From Bifidobacterium magnum (GTDB lineage Bacteria; Actinomycetota; Actinomycetes; Actinomycetales; Bifidobacteriaceae), in assembly GCF_000741255.1 (NCBI RefSeq), contig NZ_JGZB01000002.1:186001-250000 (forward strand): a stretch of DNA of 64,000 nucleotides, read 5' to 3'. The notes beneath the pieces are model-generated. The model was given only the letters and a program-made list of their open reading frames with translations. It did no database searches and was not told the DNA's origin. Below are positions 1 through 8,443 of this stretch, one piece after another (within the stretch, counting starts at the first letter, position 1; each line of letters starts with the position of its first letter). The translations under genes and the position numbers were made by a program.

Positions 1-1349
1 TGACGCTGCGCAAATTCGAAATATACGGCATTCCCGACACGCGATTGCAAATGGGCTTGACCGTCGCGGGACTGTGTGGACTGCCGTCCATCGTGGGAAC
101 GCTCGCGCTGCTGTGCTGGGCGCCCGGATACCGCTGGATGGGAACAGCGGCGGTCCTCAGCGCCACGCTCGCCGCGCCGCTTATCATTGTCACGTTCATG
201 TTCCTGTGCAAAGCCGTGACGGCGCTCGCCACCACGCTGGTGCGCTCGCAGCGCGGACGCAACATGTTCTATATCGCGCTGACACTGTTCGTGATCGTCT
301 GCGCGCAGGTCCCCGGCCTCATCCTGAACAACGAAGGCGCGATATCCATACGGATGGAAGACTTTGCGGGCCTGACCAACGTGCTGGGCTGGCTGCCGCT
401 CGGCTCGCTGTTCGCATTGCCGTTTGACGCGCAAGCGGGCCATTGGGGATTATGGGTATTGCGCATCCTTGTCGCGGCGGTGTTCTGCGCCGTATGCTTT
501 GCGGTATCCGTATGGTGCATCCGCCATGAGAGGCTGCTGACCGACCCGGCCGGAGGATACAAGGCCGCCAAAGGCGTGGGCATGTTCGCGCATGTTCCCG
601 ACTCGCCTTCGGGAGCCGTGACCGCACGCGTGGCCACCATGCTGCGCAGGGATCCCAGACAAGGCATGATGTTCGTGTTCCCCGTGCTGTTCATCGCGAT
701 TTTCGCACTCGAATCGCATGGCGTCAGCGCCGTGGTATGGCAAGCCGTCATCTGGATTGGTTGGGTGTTGTGCATTCCCGAAAGCAACGGGCTGCCTTAC
801 GACGGACGCGGATTCGCCATGCAGGTCATTGCGGGGACCTCGGGAAAACAGGACCGCATAGGACGCGTGCGACTGTATGTCGTCATGTTTGTGGCGCTCT
901 ACCTGCTGATGGCCGTGGCGATATTCCTCATTACGGGGGATTGGAAAACCGCGCAAGGCGTAGAACAGGGATTGGCGTTCACTGTGATCGGCTTCAGTGC
1001 GGCGCTCGCCGCGTTGGGCGTATCCGAATGGTTTTCGACGGTATTCCTCTATCCCGTCCCATCCATTGCCAAACCGTTCTCATCCCCGCAAGGCAGAGTA
1101 GCCGCGCAAGGATTCTTCCCGTTCCTGTACATTTTGCTATCCATTGTGGTGATGGCGCCCACGATCGGCGTCGCCATATACGCGCTTGTCGCGCAGGTTT
1201 CCGCTTGGACATGGCTGATTTCCGTCGTGGCCGTAGTCAACGGTGCGGGTATTTTGATGCTCGGAACGTGGCTTGGCGCCAAAACGTTGGACAAGCGCGA
1301 ACTCAAGATCCTGCATACGCTGGAGGAGTTCGCGGCGCTCAGCAAATGA
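1..1349 (+). CDS. Multi-pass membrane protein, probable ABC-type exporter permease (5' end outside window)
   Basis: The frame is open from base 3, upstream of the first possible start (TTG at 45), so the gene begins outside the window. About 10-12 hydrophobic segments are spread over the visible ~449 residues, with a soluble loop near the middle (around 'RHERLLTDPAGGY'). No ATPase motif is present. The layout suits an ABC-2-like permease of an exporter whose ATPase would lie upstream, but that is inference; an unrelated polytopic protein is possible. It ends 30 bp before an aldo/keto reductase on the same strand. Confidence 0.6.
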   Translation, partial: TLRKFEIYGIPDTRLQMGLTVAGLCGLPSIVGTLALLCWAPGYRWMGTAAVLSATLAAPLIIVTFMFLCKAVTALATTLVRSQRGRNMFYIALTLFVIVCAQVPGLILNNEGAISIRMEDFAGLTNVLGWLPLGSLFALPFDAQAGHWGLWVLRILVAAVFCAVCFAVSVWCIRHERLLTDPAGGYKAAKGVGMFAHVPDSPSGAVTARVATMLRRDPRQGMMFVFPVLFIAIFALESHGVSAVVWQAVIWIGWVLCIPESNGLPYDGRGFAMQVIAGTSGKQDRIGRVRLYVVMFVALYLLMAVAIFLITGDWKTAQGVEQGLAFTVIGFSAALAALGVSEWFSTVFLYPVPSIAKPFSSPQGRVAAQGFFPFLYILLSIVVMAPTIGVAIYALVAQVSAWTWLISVVAVVNGAGILMLGTWLGAKTLDKRELKILHTLEEFAALSK

Positions 1350-1379
1350 GCGCGCAAGATTGTCGAGTAATTTAAAAGC

Positions 1380-2417
1380 ATGAAATACACAAAACTGGGT
1401 ACATCTGATCTGACGGTATCGCGCATCTGCTTGGGCTGCATGGGATTTGGAGATCCGGCCAACGGGCAGCATTCGTGGACGCTTCCCGAAGCGCCGTCTC
1501 GCGAGATCATCAAACATGGCCTGGATGAAGGCATCAACTTTTTCGACACCGCGATCGGTTATCAGAACGGCACGAGCGAAGCATATGTGGGACGCGCGCT
1601 CCGCGACTTCGTGAAACGAGAAAACGTGGTCGTCGCCACCAAATTCCTCCCGAGAACCAATGACGAAATCGACAACGGTATAAGCCCGCAAGAACACATT
1701 CGGCGCAGCCTGGACATGAGCTTGCGCCACTTGGGCATGGACTACGTGGACCTGTACATCTACCACATGTGGGACTACCGCTCGCCCATAGAAGACGTGA
1801 TGGAAGGACTCAACAACGCCGTGGAATCCGGCAAGGTACGCGCCATAGGAATAGCGAACGCCTGGGCGTACCAGCTTTCCCACGCCAACGATGTCGCCGC
1901 CGCGAACGGCTTCGCCCAGTTCGTGAGCGTACAGAACCATTACAACCTGATCTTCCGCGAAGAAGAGCGCGAAATGGCACGACTGTGCGCGGAAAACAAT
2001 ATCGCCATGACTCCCTACAGCGCGCTCGCCAGCGGAAGGTTGGCGCGCCATCCCGGGGAAAGCTCCAAACGCCTGCAAGAAGATTCGTACGCGAAATTCA
2101 AGTATGACAAAACCGCGCAAGAAGACGCCGTCATCATTGACCGCGTCGCGCAGCTGGCGCAACGCCATGACGTGTCCATGTCGGAAGTGGCGCTCGCATG
2201 GTTGCTGACCAAAGTAACGGCCCCGGTGGTCGGAGCCACGAAAATGCGCCATGTGGACACCGCCGTGAAAGCCGTGGAGCTCGAGCTCACGCCCGAGGAA
2301 ATCCAATACTTGCAGGAACCTTATGTTCCTCACGCGATTGTGGGCGTCGTGGCACAAAACATGCCGGAGTCCGCGACGAAGGAACAGGTCTGGACGCGCG
2401 AGTCGCCGAAAGGCTAG
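1380..2417 (+). CDS. Aldo/keto reductase, ~345 aa
   Basis: NAD(P)H-dependent oxidoreductase of the AKR superfamily (TIM barrel). The N-terminus 'KLGTSDLTVSRICLGCMGFG', the catalytic Asp/Tyr region 'FFDTAIGYQNGTSEAYVG' and the Lys of 'VVATKFLPR' are visible. The C-terminal half has 'IGIANAWAYQL' and 'PVVGATKMRHV', the NADP-binding part. Length matches the YajO/PhdI-like subgroup (320-350 aa). ATG start; no strong ribosome site is visible. Substrate unknown. It converges on the LysR gene just downstream. One of three intact AKR genes in the window. Confidence 0.9.
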   Translation: MKYTKLGTSDLTVSRICLGCMGFGDPANGQHSWTLPEAPSREIIKHGLDEGINFFDTAIGYQNGTSEAYVGRALRDFVKRENVVVATKFLPRTNDEIDNGISPQEHIRRSLDMSLRHLGMDYVDLYIYHMWDYRSPIEDVMEGLNNAVESGKVRAIGIANAWAYQLSHANDVAAANGFAQFVSVQNHYNLIFREEEREMARLCAENNIAMTPYSALASGRLARHPGESSKRLQEDSYAKFKYDKTAQEDAVIIDRVAQLAQRHDVSMSEVALAWLLTKVTAPVVGATKMRHVDTAVKAVELELTPEEIQYLQEPYVPHAIVGVVAQNMPESATKEQVWTRESPKG

Positions 2418-2429
2418 TGCTGTAATCGA

Positions 2430-3269
2430 TCACGCCTGTGCCGTCAGCCTGCGTTTGAGCCAGTCCATATGTTCGGGACTGACGGCACATAAATGGAATG
2501 TTTTGCGCGCCCAAGTGTCCTCGAACGGTACCAGGATGCGTCCTTTGGTGTTGCGCGTATCTCGGCTCAGATCCGTGGCAAAACCGGGGAGGGGAGAAGT
2601 TCGGCTGAGCTCCTGGTAGATGACGTAGTCCTTTTGGGTTACGAAATGCGCGTTCGGCATCGCCTGTTCCACGGTGGGGCGCCATATGCCGATGCCTTCG
2701 AAAAGCAGGAACGTCTCGCCATCCAGCTGCTCGGCCCGGACGCTTGCTTCCTTGGCAAATGCGTGGTGCTGCGGAAGCGAGGCGAAAAGGCGCTCCGTCA
2801 TGAACGGGAAACTGAAGATATGCGGTTCTTGTGGCACAAAAGGAAGAATGGCATATGCCGCGCGTTGTTCGAGCAGCATGTGCAGGGCGTCCTGTGAAGG
2901 GACGAGTTCCGTGGAAACAATGGCGTCGGGCGCGAGCTCGGAAAATGCGGGAAGCGCTTTCCAAAGCGGCGCCGGCGCACAAGACACAATACGCATCTGG
3001 CGCCGGGAGTCGGCAAGACTTTTCAGTGAGGTCCGCATACGTTCGGCTTCCGCGATTACGGATTGGGCCAATTCCACAGCCGTTCTTCCCGCATCGTTCA
3101 ATGTGGAGGAATTTTTGGTACGCGTGAACAGTTCCATGCCGAATTCGGACTCAAGACGCTTCATGGAGCGTGAGAGCGCAGGTTGAGAAATGTTCATGCG
3201 TTTTGCGGCGGCGGATATGGATCCTGTTTGCGCTATGGTCTCCAGTTGCCTGAGCTGTTCCAGTTCCAT
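2430..3269 (-). CDS. LysR-family transcriptional regulator, 279 aa
   Basis: The N-terminal winged helix is clear: 'LRQLETIAQTGSISAAAKRM' followed by 'ISQPALSRSMKRLE'. The rest (about residues 90-279) is the periplasmic-binding-like effector domain. The length is slightly short for LysR proteins (290-310). ATG start, with AAAGGGA upstream. It is divergent from the aldo/keto reductase at 3428, and the shared 158-bp gap holds a dyad of LysR type, so it probably controls that reductase and itself. Effector unknown. Confidence 0.9.
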   Translation of the reverse strand: MELEQLRQLETIAQTGSISAAAKRMNISQPALSRSMKRLESEFGMELFTRTKNSSTLNDAGRTAVELAQSVIAEAERMRTSLKSLADSRRQMRIVSCAPAPLWKALPAFSELAPDAIVSTELVPSQDALHMLLEQRAAYAILPFVPQEPHIFSFPFMTERLFASLPQHHAFAKEASVRAEQLDGETFLLFEGIGIWRPTVEQAMPNAHFVTQKDYVIYQELSRTSPLPGFATDLSRDTRNTKGRILVPFEDTWARKTFHLCAVSPEHMDWLKRRLTAQA

Positions 3270-3305
3270 GCGACTCGTCCCTTTCCCTCGCCTATATGTA
3301 CCGCA

Positions 3306-3324
3306 CTATGCGCGCTGAGCATAG
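3306..3324. promoter_or_regulatory. Dyad in LysR/reductase intergenic gap, candidate LysR operator
   Basis: CTATGC, a 7-base spacer, then GCATAG: a perfect 6-bp dyad containing the T-N11-A pattern typical of LysR sites. A further half site (GCATAG) lies at about 3340-3345. Location between the divergent genes supports a regulatory role; binding is inferred. Confidence 0.45.
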
Positions 3325-3427
3325 CGACCATCATAATACGCATAGCCAGACGCCATATAACAAGCGAAAAACTCATAGAGTGGGGGAATTACTAAGGACA
3401 AATTTGACATAGTGAAAAGGGATTATC

Positions 3428-4279
3428 GTGGAATACAAAACGTTGAACAATGGAGTGGAGATGCCCATGCTGGGATACGGTGTCTACCAAGTGGATCCTG
3501 CGGATTGCGAGCGCTGCGTGACGGACGCGCTGGAAGTCGGATACCGTTCCATCGACACAGCCCAGGCCTATTACAACGAAGAGGGTGTAGGAAAGGCGAT
3601 CGCCAAAAGCGGCATCGCCCGCGAGGACCTGTTCATTACCACCAAGATTTGGATTTCCAATGCGGGCGAACAGAAGGCGGCCGACTCGATCAAGCGCTCT
3701 TTGGAAAAGCTTGATACCGATTACATTGATCTGCTGCTTATCCACCAGCCGTTCTCCGACTATTACGGAACGTACCGCGCCATGGAAAAGGCGTATGCGG
3801 ACGGGCTCGTGCACACAATCGGCGTTTCCAACTTCCTGAGCGACCGACTGGCCGACATTTGCAATTTTGCGGAAGTGACTCCCGCCGTGGACCAGGTGGA
3901 AACGCACGTGTTCCAGCAGCAGAAGAAGCTGCGCCGCACGCTTGACAAGTATGGCGTGGCCCACATGGCGTGGGGCCAGTTTGCCGAAGGCAAGAACGGA
4001 TACTTCACCAATCCCGTGTTGGCGGCCATCGGCGCCAAGTACGGAAAGAGTACGGCGCAAGTCGCGTTGCGCTTCCTCATCCAGAACGGCGTCATCGTGA
4101 TCCCTAAGTCCACGCATATGGACCGCATGCGCGAAAACCTCGACGTGTTCGACTTCACGCTTGACCATGACGACATGGACGCGATCGCGGCGCTTGACGA
4201 AGGCAAATCCCTCTTCTTCGACCATCATGACGGCGAATCCATCGAAGGCATTCTCGCATTCGGAAAGCAGGCCGCATGA
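3428..4279 (+). CDS. Aldo/keto reductase, 283 aa
   Basis: AKR-superfamily reductase of the 2,5-diketo-D-gluconate-reductase-like group. Visible: 'MPMLGYGVYQVDPADCERCV', the catalytic 'GYRSIDTAQAYYNEEGVG' (Asp, Tyr), Lys in 'FITTKIWIS', His in 'LLLIHQPF', and C-terminal 'VIPKSTHMDRMRENLDVFDF'. GTG start chosen because AAGGG sits 7 bases upstream and the protein then begins at the family's usual place. Divergent from the LysR gene, which probably regulates it. Its stop overlaps the next start as ATGA, so translation of the broken downstream reductase was probably coupled. Substrate not predictable. Confidence 0.9.
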   Translation: MEYKTLNNGVEMPMLGYGVYQVDPADCERCVTDALEVGYRSIDTAQAYYNEEGVGKAIAKSGIAREDLFITTKIWISNAGEQKAADSIKRSLEKLDTDYIDLLLIHQPFSDYYGTYRAMEKAYADGLVHTIGVSNFLSDRLADICNFAEVTPAVDQVETHVFQQQKKLRRTLDKYGVAHMAWGQFAEGKNGYFTNPVLAAIGAKYGKSTAQVALRFLIQNGVIVIPKSTHMDRMRENLDVFDFTLDHDDMDAIAALDEGKSLFFDHHDGESIEGILAFGKQAA

Positions 4280-4584
4280 GTATGAACAATATGCATATGC
4301 GAACGCTGGGAGATAGCGGAATCCGCGTATCCGAAATCGGATACGGTTGCATGGGACTTACGCATGCATACGGGGAGCCGCTTGCCGAGGACCGGGCGAT
4401 CGCGGTTATCCATTCGGCGCTTGATGACGGGTATACGCTGTTCGATACCGCGGAAATATACGGAACTCCGGAAGATCCCTTCGCCAACGAACGGGTGGTG
4501 GGCCAGGCGCTGGCCGGCGTGCGCGACGACGTGGTGATTGCGACCAAATTCGGCATCCGTTATGGAGGAGTCTGGAGTGCTTGA
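4276..4584 (+). pseudogene. Truncated aldo/keto reductase (N-terminal third)
   Basis: About 98 residues match the start of an AKR: 'RTLGDSGIRVSEIGYGCMGL', 'TLFDTAEIYG', and the catalytic Lys motif 'VVIATKFGI'. Homology ends after 'KFGIRYG', and the frame stops at 4582-4584; a complete AKR needs about 200 more residues. The break lies where the sequence changes into a fragment resembling DUF4230, so a deletion or recombination joined two gene pieces. The product lacks most of the barrel and is unlikely to work. Confidence 0.85.
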
Positions 4585-4795
4585 GGAAAACAACAACATT
4601 CTCAACCCCATCTAGGTGTCCGACGTTGACCAGTTCCAGCGCGAATGCGTAGAAATGAGTGAAAAGAAGGCGGTGGAAGGCGGATTGCTGGAAGAGGCGA
4701 AAACGGAAGCTGCCAAAAACATCAAGGACATGTTCAATGCGGCCCTTGGTGACGCCTACACGGTGAAAGTGGCTTGGGCTGACGCCAAGAAGTGA
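4577..4795 (+). pseudogene. C-terminal remnant of a DUF4230-like protein with in-frame TAG
   Basis: In frame 4577 the translation reads 'VLEENNNILNPI', then TAG at 4613-4615, then from 4616 'VSDVDQFQRECVEMSEKKA' and 'GGLLEEAKTEAAKNIKDM' to TGA at 4793. The pattern (Asn-rich 'NNILNP' followed by a 'xGLLxxA' helix) resembles the tail of DUF4230 proteins as I recall them. The N-terminal part is absent and the reading frame is interrupted, so this is a remnant fused to the broken AKR. Family assignment is moderate. Confidence 0.5.
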
Positions 4796-4834
4796 TATTG
4801 TCGCAATAAATTAAGCGATAATGTCGGGAGTGCT

Positions 4835-5251
4835 GTGACAGATATTGTGTCTGCGGACAAACGTAGCCAGATCATGTCGAGAATCCGTAGCAAAAATACG
4901 AAACCGGAAATTGTTGTCCGCAAGTATTTGTTCTCGCGTGGGCTCAGGTACCGCATCAATGTACGCAAACTGCCGGGCACTCCCGACATTGTATTGCGCA
5001 AGTACAAAACCGTAATATTTGTCAACGGCTGCTTCTGGCACCATCATGACTGTGAAAAATTCCACTGGCCCAAATCGAATGTGGAATTCTGGACCGAAAA
5101 AATCACGCGCAATGAGCGACGGGACAAACGCAACCATAGCGAACTGGCCGAGGCCGGCTGGAATGTGGTGACCGTCTGGGAATGCGAACTCAAAAAGAGC
5201 CTGCTGGAAGATACGCTGCAGCGTGTCTACAACGAGGTAGTGGAAGGCTAG
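4835..5251 (+). CDS. vsr: Very short patch repair (Vsr) endonuclease, 138 aa
   Basis: Nicks DNA next to T:G mismatches that arise by deamination of 5-methylcytosine. Family signatures are complete: 'RSQIMSRIRSKNTKPE', 'RVNVRKLPGTPDIV'-like segment (here 'RINVRKLPGTPDIVLRKY'), and 'FVNGCFWHHHDC' with the metal/zinc residues. Length is typical. GTG start with CGGGAG a few bases upstream. Vsr genes usually accompany a DNA cytosine methyltransferase; none is nearby. It converges on the acyltransferase gene, and both stop codons use the same palindromic CTAG at 5248-5251. Confidence 0.93.
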   Translation: MTDIVSADKRSQIMSRIRSKNTKPEIVVRKYLFSRGLRYRINVRKLPGTPDIVLRKYKTVIFVNGCFWHHHDCEKFHWPKSNVEFWTEKITRNERRDKRNHSELAEAGWNVVTVWECELKKSLLEDTLQRVYNEVVEG

Positions 5252-6387
5252 TGTTTCAAATATCTGGCTGGGTAGACGATGAAACCGAACTTCCAGGTCC
5301 GGTCGAGCAGCATCATCACGAGGACCGGGAATACGTAGCAGGCTAGAGGAAGGGCCAAGGCCAGCACGGGCATTCCCCATCCGTCCGCACTGGTGGCGTT
5401 TGTGATTCCCATAAGCTTTAATGCCCAGAGTGTGATCTGGGCCAGAATCGGATGCATCAGCCAGATCGCCATGGTGTATTTGCCGATGAACGCATAGAAT
5501 TTGTCGGTTCTTCCGTTCTTAAACACGGCTCCGGTTATGGAGAAGAAGACAGCTATGCCAAAAATGGTGATCGACAGCACATACAGGTTTGAGGTCAGGT
5601 CTTGCATGCATCCCGAAGCCAAGAACATGAGCAGGAATGCGCATACGGTGAAGGCCATCGGGAAATTCCCTAAGGCGGCTTCCGCCTTATATTTCGCAAT
5701 GAACACTCCGAGCACGAACCATATCCAGTTCTCGGCGAAGTTGGTGACGAAATACCCCAAGCCCGCATAGAAGCCCGGCAACGCTATGGCAACTACCATG
5801 GACGCCAGTTTCGCGGCCATGGCGCACGCCATTAACGCCGCAGCGCCTTTGTCGGTTTGCGGCGTGCGCGTGACCACAAATATGGCCATAAGCACGATGA
5901 AATAGCCCAATGATCCGTTAGGGGACAAAAACAGTTTGCCGCCCAGATTCGCAAGGCTGAATCCGGGGTTTGCTCCAATAAGCGAATTGTCCACAAGCAC
6001 GAGCACCGTGAACGAGACATAGGGAACAAGCAGCACAATGGCTTCCCGCTTCATAAAAGTCGCGAACTGGTGGAAGTCGGTCACATGCTGGTGACGTTCA
6101 TACAAGTAGCCGGCGGCGAAATAAAATACCGCGATCAGCAGCGCGAACCACCAGTTGCTTGCCCAGCCGTAGAAATGGGAGACAGGACCGCCTGATGGCA
6201 ACACTCCGAGTTTCAAATAGTCCTCATAGACATACCAGAGGGAAAATCCGAGCGTAGCTGTGGCTTGTGCATTGAAAATCCATGTATCTTTAGCCTGGGA
6301 GGGGGCGTGTCCGTGCATCTCCGAGGGCGAGGCATTTGAAGGGGATGTGCCGCTAGCGACCCGTAAGTCTTTCATCTGCGCGTTCAT
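5248..6387 (-). CDS. Acyltransferase-3-type integral membrane protein, ~379 aa
   Basis: About ten transmembrane segments. The C-terminal 'YTMAIWLMHPILAQITLW' fits the conserved helix of acyltransferase-3 (OafA/WecH) proteins, which O-acylate surface polysaccharides or other envelope molecules. The first ~40 residues are Ser/Pro-rich and cytoplasmic. The start is uncertain: the open frame extends to a TTG at 6456, but the ATG at 6387 is more plausible; none has a convincing ribosome site. No polysaccharide genes lie nearby, so the acceptor is unknown. Confidence 0.75.
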   Translation of the reverse strand: MNAQMKDLRVASGTSPSNASPSEMHGHAPSQAKDTWIFNAQATATLGFSLWYVYEDYLKLGVLPSGGPVSHFYGWASNWWFALLIAVFYFAAGYLYERHQHVTDFHQFATFMKREAIVLLVPYVSFTVLVLVDNSLIGANPGFSLANLGGKLFLSPNGSLGYFIVLMAIFVVTRTPQTDKGAAALMACAMAAKLASMVVAIALPGFYAGLGYFVTNFAENWIWFVLGVFIAKYKAEAALGNFPMAFTVCAFLLMFLASGCMQDLTSNLYVLSITIFGIAVFFSITGAVFKNGRTDKFYAFIGKYTMAIWLMHPILAQITLWALKLMGITNATSADGWGMPVLALALPLACYVFPVLVMMLLDRTWKFGFIVYPARYLKH

Positions 6388-6506
6388 TCGTAAAACAATA
6401 CCAGCGGAATAAGATTCAGTGCGGCTATAGCGGCAGAGCGATATTCCTGACGTCAAAATGACGCCAGACTAATGTTATGCGGATTCCATATTAGAACTCC
6501 ACACAT

Positions 6507-6881
6507 CTAACGCGCCAGTGACTGATATCCCTCGCCCCATGCCCACATGGCGTCCATTATGGGGCGAAGGCTCTCTCCGATCTCAGTCAGTGAATACTCT
6601 ACACGCGGAGGAACCTCGGCGTACACGCGGCGCACGACAAGTCCTGAGGCTTCCATGTCTCGCAGGTTGTTCGTGAGCACCTTCTGGGAAATCCCACCTA
6701 TAGAGCGTTGAAGCTCCTTGAAACGCATAGAGCCGTTCATGAGAAGGTCGCGCATTATGAGGAGTCTCCATTTGCTGCCAACAAGCGACACACACGTCTC
6801 TACGGGGCAATCTGGCAGATCTACGCGCGCTGGAAAGTCGTCGTTTCGGTATTCGGTATAGTTCGTGGAAATCTCTTTCAA
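6507..6881 (-). CDS. HxlR-family transcriptional regulator, 124 aa
   Basis: Winged-helix DNA-binding protein. The family motif is intact: Cys in 'CPVETCVSLVGSKWRLLIMR', then 'MRFKELQRSIGGISQKVLTN' and 'PPRVEYSLTEIGESL'. The N-terminal Cys may act as a redox or electrophile sensor, as in YodB/HypR relatives. TTG start with AGGGG 7 bases upstream. Divergent from an NAD(P)-binding reductase gene at 7032, a classic HxlR arrangement; two direct repeats in the gap are probable binding sites. Confidence 0.92.
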   Translation of the reverse strand: MKEISTNYTEYRNDDFPARVDLPDCPVETCVSLVGSKWRLLIMRDLLMNGSMRFKELQRSIGGISQKVLTNNLRDMEASGLVVRRVYAEVPPRVEYSLTEIGESLRPIMDAMWAWGEGYQSLAR

Positions 6882-6917
6882 CCTACATCCCCTATCCCTT
6901 GTATAACGCCAATGGTT

Positions 6918-6951
6918 ACTTTAAGGTACCTATAGCACTTTAAGGTGCCTA
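6918..6951. promoter_or_regulatory. Tandem 15-bp direct repeats, candidate HxlR operator
   Basis: ACTTTAAGGTACCTA at 6918-6932 and ACTTTAAGGTGCCTA at 6937-6951 differ at one base and start 19 bp apart, close to two helical turns. They lie between the divergent HxlR and reductase genes. A TATAAT at 6974-6979 just downstream could be the -10 of the reductase promoter, with its -35 region at the edge of the second repeat. Confidence 0.6.
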
Positions 6952-7031
6952 CTTTCATATTTATTCCATTGATTATAATATCAGCGCAAGCAGGAATCAA
7001 TCCGGCTAATCCGAATGAAGGGACTGGAAGA

Positions 7032-7658
7032 ATGAAGATCGCAGTTGTAGCAGCAAACGGTAAGGCGGGAAAGCTTGTCGCAAACGAGCTGGTCGCACGC
7101 GGTAAGGACGTGACGGCAATCGCCCGTAGTGCAAACCAAACAGACGCCCAGCATTTCATACAAAAGGACATCATGGATCTGAGAAAGGCAGATCTCGAAG
7201 GCTTTGATGCTGTTGTTGACGCATTCGGCGCTTGGACGCCTGAGACGCTCAACGAGCACTCGACCACGCTCGCTCACCTTTGCGACATCCTCTCTGGGAC
7301 GGACACGCGTCTTCTCGTGGTCGGCGGCGCTGGCAGCCTCTTTGTCGATTCCGAGCACACGATGACCCTCAACCAGACCCCGGAATTCCCTGATGCCTTC
7401 CAGCCTTTGTCTGCAGCCATGGCCGCAGCTTTGGCTGACTTGCGCAATCGAGATGACGTCAAGTGGACTTACATCAGTCCGGCCGCGGATTTCCAGGCTG
7501 ACGGCGAGCGCACCGGCGAATACCAGCTTGGAGGAGAGGAGCTGATGGCAGGCAGTCAAGGGCCTATCATCAGCTACGCCGATTACGCTATCGCCATGGC
7601 TGACGAGATCGAGAACGGAAACCACATTCGGGAGCGTATCTCGGTCGTCCGCAAGTAG
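7032..7658 (+). CDS. NAD(P)H-binding reductase, NmrA/SDR-like, 208 aa
   Basis: Atypical short-chain reductase with a Rossmann fold: 'MKIAVVAANGKAGKLVANEL' carries the dinucleotide-binding turn (AANGKAG), followed by 'VDAFGAW' and 'LLVVGGAGSLFVD'. It resembles YwnB/BVR-B-like NAD(P)-binding proteins. ATG at 7032 was chosen over an upstream in-frame ATG at 6945 because GGAAG precedes it and homology begins there. Probably induced under control of the divergent HxlR regulator, perhaps in response to reactive electrophiles or quinones (inference). Confidence 0.88.
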   Translation: MKIAVVAANGKAGKLVANELVARGKDVTAIARSANQTDAQHFIQKDIMDLRKADLEGFDAVVDAFGAWTPETLNEHSTTLAHLCDILSGTDTRLLVVGGAGSLFVDSEHTMTLNQTPEFPDAFQPLSAAMAAALADLRNRDDVKWTYISPAADFQADGERTGEYQLGGEELMAGSQGPIISYADYAIAMADEIENGNHIRERISVVRK

Positions 7659-7720
7659 GCTTCCGAGCGTGCGCGTCGTAGACGTCGTGCACGCGGATGA
7701 GGAAAGGACGAAGTGGGATT

Positions 7721-8443
7721 ATGAAGGACCTTGAATACTGCGTCGAATACCTTGTGAGGGAACGCTACGGTGATGATGATGCGGAGGAACTGTTGGCTTC
7801 AGCGGAAGGCAATGCCGATAAGCTGTTCTCTGTCTATCGCAACCTCGTGAATGTGCGAGAAGCAAAGCCTGTCTCTGATGAATTTTTGCAAGCGCAGGAC
7901 AGGATGCTTAAAAGCCGTATTGGCGATGCGGGAATCACAGACGCGGCCGGTCTTCAGCGCAGTGCCGCGGATAAGCGCATTTTTCTTTGGCGCGGGGACA
8001 TAACGACGCTTCGCGTTGACGCAATAGTGAATGCCGCCAACTCACAGATGCTCGGATGCTGGGTGCCGGGGCACTTCTGCATAGACAACGCCATACACAC
8101 ATTTGCCGGCATCCAGTTGAGGGCCGAATGCGCGAAGCTTATGAAGGAGCAGGGATATCCTGAGCCAACTGGGATGGCAAAGATAACGTCCGCCTATAAT
8201 CTTCCCTCGAAGTGGATCATCCATACCGTCGGCCCTATCGCGAATGGGCGACCAACCGATGTGGATTGCGCATCGCTTGCCGATTGCTACAGAAGGTGCT
8301 TGGATGCTGCTGACGAGGTTGGTGCAAAATCGGTTGCCTTTTGCTGCATCAGCACAGGCGTGTTTGGTTTTCCGCAGAAGGAGGCTGCGGAAATTGCGGT
8401 CAAGGCGGTGCGGAATTGGCTTGATTCATATGCCCATAATTAG
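7721..8443 (+). CDS. Zn-type macrodomain protein (protein-ADP-ribose hydrolase), C-terminus clipped
   Basis: Macrodomain signatures: 'RGDITTLRVDAIVNAANSQM', 'LGCWVPGHFCIDNAIHTFAG' (the Cys/His pair of zinc-dependent macrodomains), 'PTGMAKITSAYNLPSKWIIH', and 'CCISTGVFGFPQKEA'. Such enzymes remove ADP-ribose from proteins. About 240 aa; homologues run roughly 20-30 residues past 'VRNWL', but here the protein ends in 'DSYAHN' where the sequence turns into hsdS. The active-site loops are intact, so activity is possible. Start uncertain (ATG 7697 or 7721). Confidence 0.85.
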   Translation: MKDLEYCVEYLVRERYGDDDAEELLASAEGNADKLFSVYRNLVNVREAKPVSDEFLQAQDRMLKSRIGDAGITDAAGLQRSAADKRIFLWRGDITTLRVDAIVNAANSQMLGCWVPGHFCIDNAIHTFAGIQLRAECAKLMKEQGYPEPTGMAKITSAYNLPSKWIIHTVGPIANGRPTDVDCASLADCYRRCLDAADEVGAKSVAFCCISTGVFGFPQKEAAEIAVKAVRNWLDSYAHN

